Of a stretch of 64,000 bases of DNA, positions 1 through 10,310 are shown piece by piece. The DNA comes from Peromyscus leucopus (taxonomy: Eukaryota; Chordata; Mammalia; Rodentia; Cricetidae), in the NCBI RefSeq assembly GCF_004664715.2, contig NC_051071.1, positions 28,265,661 through 28,329,660 on the forward strand, in the 5' to 3' direction. The position numbers were made by a program, and so were the translations under genes. Below the pieces are notes generated by a model. That model did not search any database. It was not told the origin of the DNA and was given only the letters and a program-made list of their open reading frames with translations. Within the stretch, counting starts at the first letter, position 1. The number at the start of each line of letters is the position of its first letter.

Positions 1-225
1 TTGCTTATTGCTCGTGGTCTGCTAGCTTTTATACATAGTCCACCAGGCCCACCTGCCCAGGGGTGTCACTGCCTACAGTAGGCTGAACCCTCATGCTTTA
101 ATTAGCAATCAAGACAGTGTTCCACAGATATGCATGCCCACAGGCTAATGTGATCAAGGTTATTTTTCAGATGAGTTTCTCTCTTCCCATGTGACTCTAA
201 GTTATGCTATGTTGGCACTAAAAAG
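1..225 (-). repeat. ERVL-MaLR (MT-type) LTR, partial, cut by window edge
   Basis: Read on the minus strand, the stretch follows the rodent MT-type MaLR LTR: the opening block (a decayed form of the family's usual start with cacaagctagagtc), then the block for a short inverted middle, then the conserved ggtggcaccacccctgggc-like block near 50-75. The end of the LTR lies beyond the left edge. It is highly diverged and has no coding capacity. Confidence 0.6.
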
Positions 226-254
226 TAACCCTGACACTGTTTGATTGCTTTTCT

Positions 255-615
255 CTGATGTATAAAGTACCCTGGACAATGAAATAAATATTTTAGAGGT
301 GCAAGGGTTTATTTTAGCTTATAGATCCAGAAGGGTCTAGTCCATAGTGATCAGGGAGAAACAGCAGCAGGCAGGAAAGGTATAGTGACAGAACAGGAGA
401 CTGGCTGGTCACATTGCAGACCTAGTCAGGAAGCACACAGTGAATAGAAAGTGGATCTAGCTTGCAAATCCTCAAGGCCCTTTCCCAGAGACCTGGTGAC
501 CTACTACTTCCTCATATAAGGCTCCACTTTCTAAAGAGGCCATGCCCTACCCCAAACACCACCAACTGGGGACCAGTTGTTCACACACATGAGCCTATGA
601 GATACATTTCACATT
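255..615 (-). repeat. MaLR-like LTR remnant
   Basis: Starts with the reverse complement of the usual MaLR 3' end (polyadenylation area near 290-320, reading tttattttagctta on plus) and ends in the pattern of gccactttct and caacaccaccaa blocks typical of old rodent MaLR LTRs in antisense. TSDs were not found. The subfamily cannot be named from sequence alone. Confidence 0.45.
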
Positions 616-1850
616 CAAGCATAATACACACAGACACAAAGGATGCAGCAAAACTTTTAGAACTGATAGGTATGTTTATTACCTTGATGGAGGCAGTGAT
701 AACATAAATCTGATATAACATAAATTTGATCCACATTCATCAAATTGATACACTTCATTAGTACACAAATTGGATACATTAAATAGGTACACTTTTATAT
801 ACCAATTTGACTTTCTAATGCTGGGAAATATCAGAGCAATAATATCCTGGTTATTATACACATAACCACAAGTGAATATTTTATTCTTGGACCTTGAAAT
901 GGGTCCTTAAAATAGAGAGTCTCTGCTGATGGTGGAAGGTTCGAATGGGCACAGACTGGAGTCAGAATGTACTGTAATCTCTGACTGCCTGCCAACCTAG
1001 ATGTGGACTTTGAAGCAGTTGGAACAGCTGAAACATTTGTAAGTATGTTCACATGACAAGGAAGTTATCCCACAGAAGTCCTTGAAGATCACACCATCTG
1101 CTTAGGGTTAAACTTCAAGTAGAATTTGTCTCATAAACAATTTGTGCATGTTTAGACCTAACTCCCTTATGTATACCATAACTATGGAAGAAGTATAATT
1201 ATTTTCATTTTAAAAAATAAGAAACCATGACTAAAAATGGTAATTTCCCACTAGGTTCAGCTCCATGCCCCATAAATCCAGCTGTCTTGAAAGTAGAAGG
1301 GAAGGGACAGGTTGGAATAAGAAGCAAATATAATCTTCAAGATGTTATACAAAGATGGAGGGATTCCAGATTCAAGAAGCCATTCCTGAACAACCCATAA
1401 TTTCAGCCCTGCCTGTCCAGCTATTTCCCTCATATATATGATCTTGACATTATTTTAGCTATGTTTAACACGTTCAGTTATTCTTTGTTCTTCAGGGTGA
1501 GCAGTGAAAATAATTTCCTTTGACCTGCATTGACTACACTCATCATGGTCTTACACTCCATTCACCAGTATTCAGTCACCTTGAGGCCACTAGGCTATTG
1601 TCAAATGCCTCTCCATGTAGCTGATCTATGACCTTAGTATCTATAATTGGTTATTTTTTTATTGTAACACAATAATCAAATCTCAGACCCTCTGTCTACT
1701 TTAGTTAGGACAGGCAAAGTTTTACTGCAAAGAAACAACCACTCTCTCTTGAATATTTCATTAGCAAGTGTTTAATCCTTACTACCTGTATATTATTGAG
1801 GAGAAGATTACAGATTTGGTCCCTATGTATTCCAGTTTGGATAGTCTGTG
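616..1850. other. Unique sequence, nothing recognised
   Basis: AT-rich, no long open frame, no clear repeat match. The small frames here lack recognisable domains. Confidence 0.5.
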
Positions 1851-1854
1851 TGCT

Positions 1855-2475
1855 CCTAAAGTTCTCATGGGTAAAAGCTTGGTCCTAGCTAGTAGAAATC
1901 AACTATTGAGAGGCCATTATATTAACACATTTATGGATTCATAACTTGATAGCATTGATAGATGATAAACATGAGGACTGTGCTTTTAAGGATGAGTCTG
2001 ATCATTAGATGTGTCCTTGTGGTTGGTGTCAGTTTTCCATCCACCATGAGATGTGCAGCTGGGCCCCTCCATACACTCCTACCTTGATAGTCTGTTTCCC
2101 CACAGGCCTAAAAACAACAAGCCTTGCAGACTCTTAACAATAGTCTTTGAAACCATGAGCCAACATTAATCCTTCCTACCTTTTAGAAGCATTTTTGATA
2201 TATATGAGTCACTTGTCTGCATATATGTATCTATACCACACGTGCCCTGGTGCTCATGGAGGCCAGGCAAAGACATCCAGAAGATCCCCTGGAACTAGAG
2301 CCATAGATGGTTGTGAGTCACCATGTGGGCTCTGGAAATCTAACTCAGATCCTCTGCAAGAGTAACAAGTGATATAAGCCACTGATTCATTAATTCTACC
2401 CTATCTCCCTTTCCTAATTTTAATTGTTTCTGTCAGGTATTTGTGACAGAGATAAAACTAATACTCCGAGTCATG
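1855..2475 (+). repeat. MaLR-like LTR split by a B3 SINE
   Basis: The left part (1855-2190) ends in the characteristic accatgagccaa block that precedes the polyadenylation region of this LTR group. The expected continuation (tgtttctgtcaggtatttgtgaca) appears only after the SINE, at 2410-2450. So the LTR was present before the SINE arrived. Confidence 0.5.
2191..2404 (-). repeat. B2/B3 SINE
   Basis: Antisense tRNA-derived SINE. It contains the block gttgtgagtcaccatgtggg around 2311-2330 and the decayed tRNA-like head near 2375-2400. It interrupts an older LTR. Confidence 0.6.
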
Positions 2476-2737
2476 TAGTATGTTTGGACAATAGGCTTTC
2501 TTCAGCTTATCTGAGAGACTAGACCTTGGAGTGAGGAAGCCAAATAAAGTAAACCCCCAGTAAGATATATAATAAGCAACAGCGAAGGATTAAAATTATC
2601 TTTTGAAAGCAGAATTAGACACAAGGCATCCTTCTGATACTGTTATAATTAGACTCTATGGGATGAATTCTACATAAGTCAGTGAACTGCTTAAGAAGGG
2701 AAAATAGGAGACGCTGGAGTAGATGATCTGTGATGGG

Positions 2738-2957
2738 CTTTTTAAAAGATTTGTTTTACATGTACATGTGACTGCGTGCATATATGTATATACTCCACGT
2801 GCATGCAGGTTTCAGAGGAAGCCAGAAGAGGGCTTTAGATCTTCTAGAGTTGGAGTTATAGGTGGTTTTGAACTGCCATGTGGACACTGAGAATTGAACC
2901 ACGGTCCTCTGGAAGACTAGCAAGTATTCTTAACCACTGAGCCTCCTCTCCAGCCCC
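2738..2957 (-). repeat. B2/B3 SINE
   Basis: Antisense copy with the complete tRNA-like head at the right end (ccactgagcctcctctccag near 2935-2954), the body ggttttgaactgccatgtgg near 2863-2882, and an A-rich tail equivalent on the left. Confidence 0.85.
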
Positions 2958-3741
2958 TGTGGTGTTTTGAAACTTCACTTGGTTAATAGAACTCTTCTGT
3001 GTTAATACCTACCCAGTAGGGTACCACTGTGGCTTCAAAGTCACCCTCCCTAGAGAACAATTTCTGAATCTTTTCGGTGTTCGCATTCTTCCTTATATGA
3101 TTTGTGAGCTCAAGCATGGGGGAAGAAGCTGCAATAAGCCTTGAGCTTATTTATTTTCAATTAGAATCTCATTCCATCCTCTTGGTAGTCATTTACACAG
3201 TCTTTTTTTTGTCTTATCCTTTTCTGTGTTCAACTGAACACAAGTTCATGGAAATCAGAGGCACCAACTGGAGTTTTGAGCCTTAGTCGATTTGATTCTC
3301 CATGGTACAATATCTGTTCCTCTTACCACACTGTGTCCCATTCTCAGAATTATGAAATAAAACTGGGTTACTAGCCAATTATGTGCAGAGCCCCTGGATG
3401 GGCTGTAAGAGGACAGCAGGAATCATTCTGCCACATCATTGCACTGACTGGGTTTTGGACATGACTGGCAAGGCAAGGGAATAAAAAGAAAAGACAGACA
3501 AATGGACACACAAAAAACCTAGAATGGGTAGATAGGCCTCTCTACTAGAGAATCTATAGTACCCTGGAAGATCATCATGTATGTTATATACAGGTAAACA
3601 GAGAGGCAAATTATGGCATAGAATTGAACAAGGAGGCAAGGTTCATGGCATAGCTGGATCAAGGAGATGGGTTTAGCTAATCGCAGTACCAGCAGTCTCT
3701 ATAGGAGATCAGTCTCTAGGCCATAAGTATCAAGGGGGAAG
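2958..3741. other. Unique sequence, nothing recognised
   Basis: No repeat or coding feature identified between the B3 and the solo LTR. Short frames at 3104-3286 (+) and 3436-3639 (-) carry no recognisable domain. Confidence 0.4.
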
Positions 3742-4128
3742 TGCTATGGGATAATGCCCTTGTACACTGGCTTAATAAAATGTTGATTGCCCAGTAGCCA
3801 AGCAGGAAGTATAGGCAGAGTGAGCAGATGAGGAGAATTCTGGGAAGGGGAGGGCTGAGTCAGGAGTTACCAGCCAGACATAGAGGAAGCAAGATGTGAA
3901 GGCAGAACTGAGAAAAGATACCAAGCCGCATGGCTAAACATAGGTAAGAATTATGGGTTAATTTAAGTGTAAGAGCTAGTCAGTAATAAGTCTGAGTTAA
4001 TGGCCAAGCAATTACAACTAATATAAGCCTCTGTGTGCTTACTTGGGTCTTAGCAGCTATGGGACCAGTGGGTGAGAGATTTTTCCTGATCATGAGCCAG
4101 GCGGGACACAGGAAAACTTCTGACTACA
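3742..4128 (+). mobile_element. Solo ERV2 LTR, mysTR/MYSERV-like, perfect 6-bp TSD
   Basis: 387-bp LTR beginning TG (tgctatggga) and ending CA (ctgactaca). It is bounded by the perfect 6-bp duplication gggaag at 3736-3741 and 4129-4134, the target length expected of ERV2/ERVK integrases. An AATAAA-type signal lies at 3773-3778. The rest matches the LTRs at 5070-5626, 55796-56161 and both LTRs of the provirus at 46541-49431, for example the gggttaatttaagtgtaaga block near 3955-3975. No internal region remains, so this is a recombination product. Confidence 0.88.
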
Positions 4129-4134
4129 GGGAAG

Positions 4135-4995
4135 TAAGCTTGGTGAACATTTTCTGCACACACTATCTTCATCCACACATGGATCAGTGTGGGGAATGGG
4201 AGCTTTCTTAATTCCCCCATGGATTAGAGTGTCAGACCAGTGTTCATGTAAACCACACATATTAACTCTGCATTTCACTCACTCAGGGCTTCTTGTGCTC
4301 CATATGTTACTGCACCTAGCTGTGTAGATGTAAGCTCTCATAATGATGTGATAGCATAATTCAAAAGAAGCTAGAAAAGTATTTGCTACCATAGCCTCAA
4401 ATGTAGCCAGCCATGGCTAGGACAGCACATCTTTGCCATCTGGGGGTGGCAACTCACTGAGTTCTTTTCTACAAGCACACTCTTATTCGACTGTCTATTC
4501 TAAGGACAGTACGGAATAATGTGTTCTGTCAAGAGTTTTTTGAATATATTAGTACCCATTACCGTCCATTGACATGCAGTTTGCTCAGAGTGAATGGATA
4601 TCAAAATGTTGAACAGTCTCCTGTCTCTGGGATTTGTCATGCTTCCCTACTCTATGCTGTGCTCAAACCAATCCTAGTCATTCCCTCTGTGGTCAGGTTA
4701 GTGCCCAGGCTCATATGCCTGTCATTGACCTCTTTACTGTCTTGTCCACTGCCATCTGTCTTCCACCTCTTCCTAAATTCGTTCTAAGATAGTTTTTCTC
4801 ATATCCAGCACTTTCATCCTACCAGTCCTCCCATTTGTCTTTCAAATGTGTGTCTCTTCCTCCTCTGTGACATCTCATGCTGCCACATCTTTGTGTTTAC
4901 ATACTTAACATGCTCATTTTCAAGTAGCATGAAAAGTCTTCAGCAACAACTCAGTCTTCACTGCTCTTGAGGTGAGAACTAATCTATTTAAGGGT
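4135..4995. other. Unique sequence, nothing recognised
   Basis: No repeat assigned. An 88-codon frame (4521-4787, +) has no recognisable domain and no splice context I can support. Confidence 0.4.
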
Positions 4996-5069
4996 TGCTA
5001 TGGGCCCAGTGAGGTGGCTCAGCATGTGCAGTTGATTAGTGCCCAGGCAGAGGACCAGAGTTCAAGCTA

Positions 5070-5626
5070 TGTAGGCAGAATTTCTCTATCCCACCAGCCA
5101 GCTTCCAAATAAATACAGAGACTTATCATTAATTATAAATTATAAATACTAAGCCAATAGCTTAGTATTATTTTTAACTAGCTCTTACATGTCAAATTAT
5201 CCCACATGTTTTAATCTACATTCTACCATGTGGTGGTACCTTTCTTCAGCATAGCATTTTTATCTTGTTTCTGCCAACATCTCTACCTCTCCTGATGACT
5301 CTGCCCTCATTCATTCCAGTGAGCTTTCTTCCTGTCCAAAAGTCCTGCTTAATCTCTTCCTGCTAGGCTATTGGCCATTCAGCTCTTTATTTTTATTTAT
5401 TTATTTTTTGGTTTTCTTTGAGACAGGGTTTCTCTGTGTAGTTTTGGTGCCTGACCTGGATCTCACTCTGTAGACCATACTGGCCTCAAATTCACAGAGA
5501 TCTGCCTGACTCTGCTTTCCAAGTGCTGGAATTAAAGGCATGTGCCACCAACACCTGACTCAACTCTTTATTAAACCAACGACAGCAACACATCTTTACA
5601 GGATACAAAAAGATTGTTCCACAACA
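5070..5626 (-). mobile_element. Solo ERV2 LTR (mysTR/MYSERV-like) inserted in a B2 and hosting a B1
   Basis: On the minus strand the LTR starts tgttgtggaa and ends cctaca. It is flanked by near-identical 6-bp duplications aagcta (5064-5069) and aagctt (5627-5632). Without the nested B1 and its TSD it is about 376 bp, close to the 387-bp and 366-bp solo relatives. The shared block read as tagctcttacatgtcaaatt on plus lies near 5179-5198. Confidence 0.85.
5392..5563 (-). repeat. B1 SINE (7SL-derived)
   Basis: Antisense B1 with an A-rich tail (plus-strand T-rich 5392-5417), gagacagggtttctctgtgt from about 5421, and the head near 5545-5560. A 9-bp TSD, ctctttatt, sits at 5383-5391 and 5564-5572. 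It is the youngest layer of a three-level nest. Confidence 0.92.
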
Positions 5627-5707
5627 AAGCTTCACAACTCATGGGTGTAAGGAGAGAACTAACTCCTGAAAATTGTCCTCTAACCCCCATACACAGCATG
5701 GAAACAT

Positions 5708-5708
<1 letters not shown>

Positions 5709-5756
<48 letters not shown>

Positions 5757-5835
5757 AAGAGAGAGACAGATATATATATATATATGTATATATATATGTA
5801 TATATATATGTATATATATGTATATATATATATAC

Positions 5836-5882
<47 letters not shown>
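5709..5882. repeat. Compound microsatellite (CA)n-(TA)n-(GA)n
   Basis: (CA)n at about 5709-5754, a short GA bridge, (TA/TATG)n from 5771 to 5868 and (GA)n to 5882. It begins in the A/CA-rich tail of the B2, a common seed for microsatellites. Several overlapping frames through it are artefacts of dinucleotide periodicity. Confidence 0.95.
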
Positions 5883-5922
5883 AGTGTATAATTTTGGGGG
5901 GGGGGATTAAAATTACCATGAA

Positions 5923-6145
5923 CTAGAGGCTGCAGACGTAGCTTAGGTGGTAGAGTGCTTGGCTAGCATGTATGAAACCCTAGATTTGATCCAAATCATT
6001 GCAAAAGCCAGGCAGATTGCATTTTTGTAATCATAGCATTGGAGAGATAGACACAGGAGAATCAGAAATCCAAGATTTTTGTCAGCCATAGAGTGAGTTT
6101 GAGGCTGGCATGTGGAATATGAGAACTTGTCTAAAAAAGAAAACT
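5923..6145 (+). repeat. B4 SINE (ID-B1 fusion)
   Basis: Begins with an ID/tRNA-like half (gacgtagcttaggtggtaga at 5935-5954, tgcttggctagcatgt) and continues with a diverged B1-like half (ccaggcagattgc, gtgagtttgaggctggcatg), ending in an A-rich tail at 6133-6143. Confidence 0.8.
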
Positions 6146-6499
6146 ATATATACAAATATACAGATAACAAATATATGTAAAAATATATGTTGTATTTATG
6201 TATTCATATGAGCATATGAAGTAATGGACTATCATGAGGATGTTCCAGCAAATCCAGGGCTTCCTACTGTTTTTCTGTTGTAAGGACTTGGGTCCAGTCA
6301 AGACTTTGAGTGACAAGGGTTCTGGCACATATCAGACTGAATCCTCATGGGAGGCTTTCAGCCACACTCTCCTAGCTAAGCAGTCTGCACTCTTCATGCT
6401 CAGAAATTGCAGTGTATATTTTTCTAAGCCACTACATTTTGTGCTAACATATACAGAACAATCAATCAGTGACATAAATGCCTAGTACTTAGAGATTAA

Positions 6500-6685
6500 T
6501 GCATGCCAAGCACTCTGCTAATTGCTTTCCCTACCTCATAACATATTCATCCTCTGTCTACTTCAGCAAAGTATTTTGAAATCTATGTCCATTTTTCAGA
6601 TGTGAATACCAGAGTTTAAAGATGTTAAGCACCTTATCAAAGACTCACAGCTTATTCATTGAAAGCCAAAATTCAAGGTGGCTTC
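6500..6685 (+). repeat. MIR SINE remnant
   Basis: Matches the MIR layout: atgccaagcactctgctaat (6502-6521), a Pol III-like core, ccatttttcagatgtgaata near 6590-6609, then aagcaccttatcaaagactc. Strongly decayed, as expected of a pre-rodent element. Confidence 0.65.
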
Positions 6686-6896
6686 ATGGACTAGGGAATG
6701 GAGTGATCTCTGATATTGTGTTGGTATATCAAAAAGGGCCCTAGAGTCAGAGAACATTTATTTCCTAATGATTCATGTTTTTTTTCTACATTATATTCTA
6801 GTTCAAAGTGAATGTTTTGAAGGCAAAATTCTCTCTTAGCTAATCTATCTTATTTTGTGTTTCAGGTTGCAAAGGATTTTATTTGCTTTGCTGAGA

Positions 6897-6898
<2 letters not shown>

Positions 6899-6956
<58 letters not shown>

Positions 6957-7110
6957 GTGTGTGTGTGTGTGTGAATGTGTGTGTTTGTGTGTGCACAAGT
7001 GAGTTTGCATGTATGCTTGCATGTAAGTGTGTATATGCATGTGTGTTGGCACATATACTGGCATATGTTTTGGCATGCATGTGTGTGAGTGTGTGTGCAT
7101 GTGTGTGGTT
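6899..7110. repeat. (CT)n-(GT)n microsatellite
   Basis: Pure (CT)n at 6902-6950 followed by an impure GT/TGTG-rich stretch to about 7110. Frames in both strands here are low-complexity artefacts. Confidence 0.95.
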
Positions 7111-8547
7111 TTCTTTATTTAATTAAAAGCACAGATACAAGATCACTTTGCAAATGGTCACAAACTATGATGAGATCTTCAAATGTCTCACAAAAGGTTT
7201 GAATTCCTTTACTCCAAGAGACAATAGAATAAATCCACAGACATATGGAGATCATTTCAGCTTTCTTGTCAAGAGAGGCTGGAAGACAGCTTCCATGAAA
7301 CCAACTGAGTCAAGAATCAGGCATGGTCTAGAGCTGTGTCCTTTCCCAGTCAGGGAATATAGAAAGGATCTAGATACAGCTGGGTTATTTAGAAGATGGT
7401 TTAAGGCTGCATACATGGTGGGAATGAGGCTAGGAAAGAGGAAAAGCTGGCATATTTATTGAGGCCATTGTTAATATTGAGGAGTGCTTCCTTACTGATA
7501 GGAAACACCCTGCAGAACCATCACCCACAGGAAGATAGGCTGGAGTGGAAGGACTCCTGACTCTTCTCCCCATCGATGAAGAACCTTTGTGAAGCTGTAA
7601 CTCTCACACATTTCTGTTGCAGGAGTGTGATGGCCAGGTTGGTTCATTCTCCTTAGGAAAGATAGAAGAACCAAGTGGAAAGATTTTCCATGTGCCCTGC
7701 AGGAGAATTTCTCCCTTTCCTATCTGAATATGGATTGCAAAAATGGGACCTGAGTATGCAAGAATGGCAGCTACTAGAAACCTTGGGCCTGGCAGGCTGC
7801 TGCAGGTGCCCATGACCAGGTAAGGCTGGAACAGAGGGTAGCTGGTAGAGATCACCAGAGACAGCAGCAGGTGACAAAGGGATGGAAGTAAGCTGAGTTT
7901 GTTTTTCAAAATCAGCTAACCTGGTGAGTCACTCCACAGCTTCAGTGAGAAATGCCTTTAAAATAGTCAAAGAGAACCTGAAATTCATTTAGGTAAACAA
8001 GCATATAAATACCCTGTGTTCATGAAATCTATGAGTTAAATAAACTATCCACCCTTCCCTATCACTTTGGGTTTCTGTTGCAAGGTGTATAGAAATCAGT
8101 AAAAAGATGTAGATTTCTTCTTTGAGTCACCCAGACAAGACCAAGTTAAAGTCCAACCCAAAGGTGATAAATATCCAATATGGTAAAAAGACTTCTATTT
8201 CTATTTTATCTCTTCTGATTTTTGTGGAGGACTTTGGAAAAGCCACTGTAGATTTCAGTGTATTTCAAAGCTTTTCAGATTCCCATGGAGGGAACATCAT
8301 TACCAATATAATCCCTCCTATCTGATGATGTTGCTTTATCAGTAGATGCCAAATAAATATCTGATGTTCTTAAACTAGCTCCCAAGTAAGCATATATTTG
8401 TGATGAAGAGAAGAAAACAGCAAAGAAACCATTGGAGGAGTTTAGGAGGAAGAATGGGCTGGGATATGCTACAGAAGTTCTTAGTCATAGTTTCTGGCAA
8501 AATTGAGAATTATACACACAATGGCTCTATGGCCTGACATAAATATG
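7111..8547. other. Unique sequence, nothing recognised
   Basis: Contains open frames of 104 codons (7148-7462, +) and 101 codons (7604-7909, -). Neither shows a recognisable domain, conserved motif or splice context. No repeat family assigned. Confidence 0.4.
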
Positions 8548-8939
8548 TGTGCTGGGTAGTTTCTTGTCACTTAATCTGGGCTAGGGTCATGTGGACAGAG
8601 GGAATTCAATTGAGAAAATGCCTCCATATTATTGATTTGTAGATATGTCTATGGGACATTTCCTTGATTGATGTGGGAGGGCCACTAAGGGTGTTACCAC
8701 CCTGGGAAGGTGCTCCTGGGCTGTATAAGAAAAGCAGACTGAATAAACCATGAGGAATAAACCAGTAAGCAACACTCTTCTGTGACCTCTGCTTCATTTC
8801 CTGCCTCCAGGGCCCTGCTTTGAATTCCTACCCTGACTTCCCTTCATGATTATTGTAAGCTCTATGATGAAATAAACCCTTCCTGTCAAGAAGGTTTGGT
8901 CAGTGATTTATCTCAGCAATAGAGAAATGAGCTGGAACA
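8548..8939 (+). mobile_element. MT-type MaLR LTR (5' LTR)
   Basis: Full-length MT-type LTR, TG start (tgtgctgggtag) and CA end (gctggaaca). It has the family's ttgagaaaatgcctccat block at about 8611, the TATA-like ctgtataagaaaa at 8721-8733, and AATAAA within gatgaaataaacccttcc at 8868-8885. It is followed within five bases by a tRNA-Leu-type primer site. Confidence 0.8.
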
Positions 8940-10150
8940 GAAGTTGGTACCAGGAGTGGGATATATTTTGCTTTAGGGAGGGTTGTGGAAATATTTGGAA
9001 TTTGAGGCTGGAAAATCCCTCAAGTGATTAGAGCTATTCTGTAGGAACTTGGCAGATAATGTTGAGAGAGCTATAAACAATGGAGGACCACTTATGTAGT
9101 TTCAGAGGAAATCAAAGGCTATTAAGGCCGTATATTTGTGTGATTTGAATTATGAATCTGTGGTTGCTGGTCAGGTAGGGCTAAGATTCCACTAATATTA
9201 ACAAAATATTAATTTAGTGCTACTAAAGTGAAACCTTTACTTTATTGGGAAAATCAATTCTGGTAAGCTGAGGCTGAAAAATCATCTGTGATTATGAAGA
9301 GATCTGCAGTTTGAGTGTAAGACCCTTCTAGGAAGTATTTCTTGAGAGTTAGCATACAGAAGCCATGTGGCCCAAGGGACCAAGAATGCTTATTAATCGA
9401 GCAGGTGAATTTGGTAATATGAAAGAGTCTCTCGTGTATCACTAATTTTGTTGACAGGTGAGCTGTAGGATTGAAGGGGTCACAGAAAGAATCTGAGGCT
9501 TGGCTGATACCATAAGAGTCAAAAAGAGGCTATAAGTGAAGGTGCAGCATAGGCTTGTGTGGAGACCCTGTGGTTGAAGGTGTTGTGGAGAGAAGCTGAG
9601 GCTTGACATCCTGTGGCAATGTTAGGTTCACTGAAGAGAGGCCAGGAAGGTACTGATGATTGTGCAGTTATAGTGAATACCTTGACCTGTTGGAGATACC
9701 AGTAACATGGGATAACCACCAAGAACAGTGGCAGGTATGGAGCAGAGCTAACCTGAGCCTCTGAGACTAGCTATATGTGCTCTGGATTGCTGAGTCAGAA
9801 AAGTAGCACCAAATAAGTCTTTAGGAGCTCAGTAGATCATGAGTGAGTTAGAGCCATTAGGTACTGGAGTATCTATATTGTTGGATTTGGACTTTGCTTT
9901 GATCTAATCGTAACTGTGCCCTGGTCCTTCCTTCTTGAAATGAGAAAGTATGTGACTTTTTTATTTGTTTGTTTTACAGGAGCCCACAGTTTAATGACTT
10001 TGGTTATTTTAGAGATTTAACTTTTAAAATGTTTGAATTTTTTAAGACTGTGGGACTTTAAAGTTATATTATGTTTTATATTGTGATTTTTCACAAGACC
10101 TTGGGAACAAATAAGAAGAGAAAGGTTATTGTTTAATTTGATATATTTGT
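8940..10150 (+). mobile_element. MaLR internal region, non-coding
   Basis: Opens with the primer-binding site tggtaccaggagtggga (8945-8961), the tRNA-Leu type used by ERVL/MaLR elements. It ends near 10045-10110 with the conserved actgtgggactttaaag and ttttatattgtgatttttca blocks. Like other MaLRs it has no intact frame. It is about 1.2 kb, shorter than autonomous ERVL. Confidence 0.7.
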
Positions 10151-10310
10151 GTCAGATTTACAAAGGCTCAATCGCATGAGTTAGGTTTTTGACAACTGAC
10201 ACAAGTTACGGTCATTTGGGAAAACCTACTCCCATAATCTCGTCTGCCAGGTGATTTTAGAGCTCATCAAGTTGACAATTGTTATTAACCATCATAATCT
10301 CACAGATGAA
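10150..10310. repeat. Rearranged MaLR LTR fragments
   Basis: A short plus-strand LTR start (gacaactgacacaagtta at 10190-10207) is followed closely by a minus-strand LTR start (the plus reading atcaagttgacaattgttat near 10266-10285). The expected 3' LTR is therefore truncated and joined to an opposite-strand piece. Confidence 0.45.

Larger units (their letters stand above)
4998..5710 (+). repeat. B2/B3 SINE split by an LTR insertion
   Basis: Head at 4998-5069 (gggcccagtgaggtggctca, then accagagttcaag). The body resumes at about 5633, with ggagagaactaactcctg and gttgtcctctaacccccata leading into the CA-rich tail. The two halves join properly once the LTR at 5070-5626 and one copy of its TSD are removed. 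Confidence 0.85.

Noticed and set aside
5571..5919. Several overlapping frames on both strands around 5.6-5.9 kb
   Set aside because: Produced by the CA/TA/GA microsatellite, which lacks stops in several frames.
6845..7126. Frames rich in RE, TH, SL or CV repeats
   Set aside because: Translations of the (CT)n-(GT)n microsatellite. The same applies to 32733-33068, 58648-58896 and 60683-60944.
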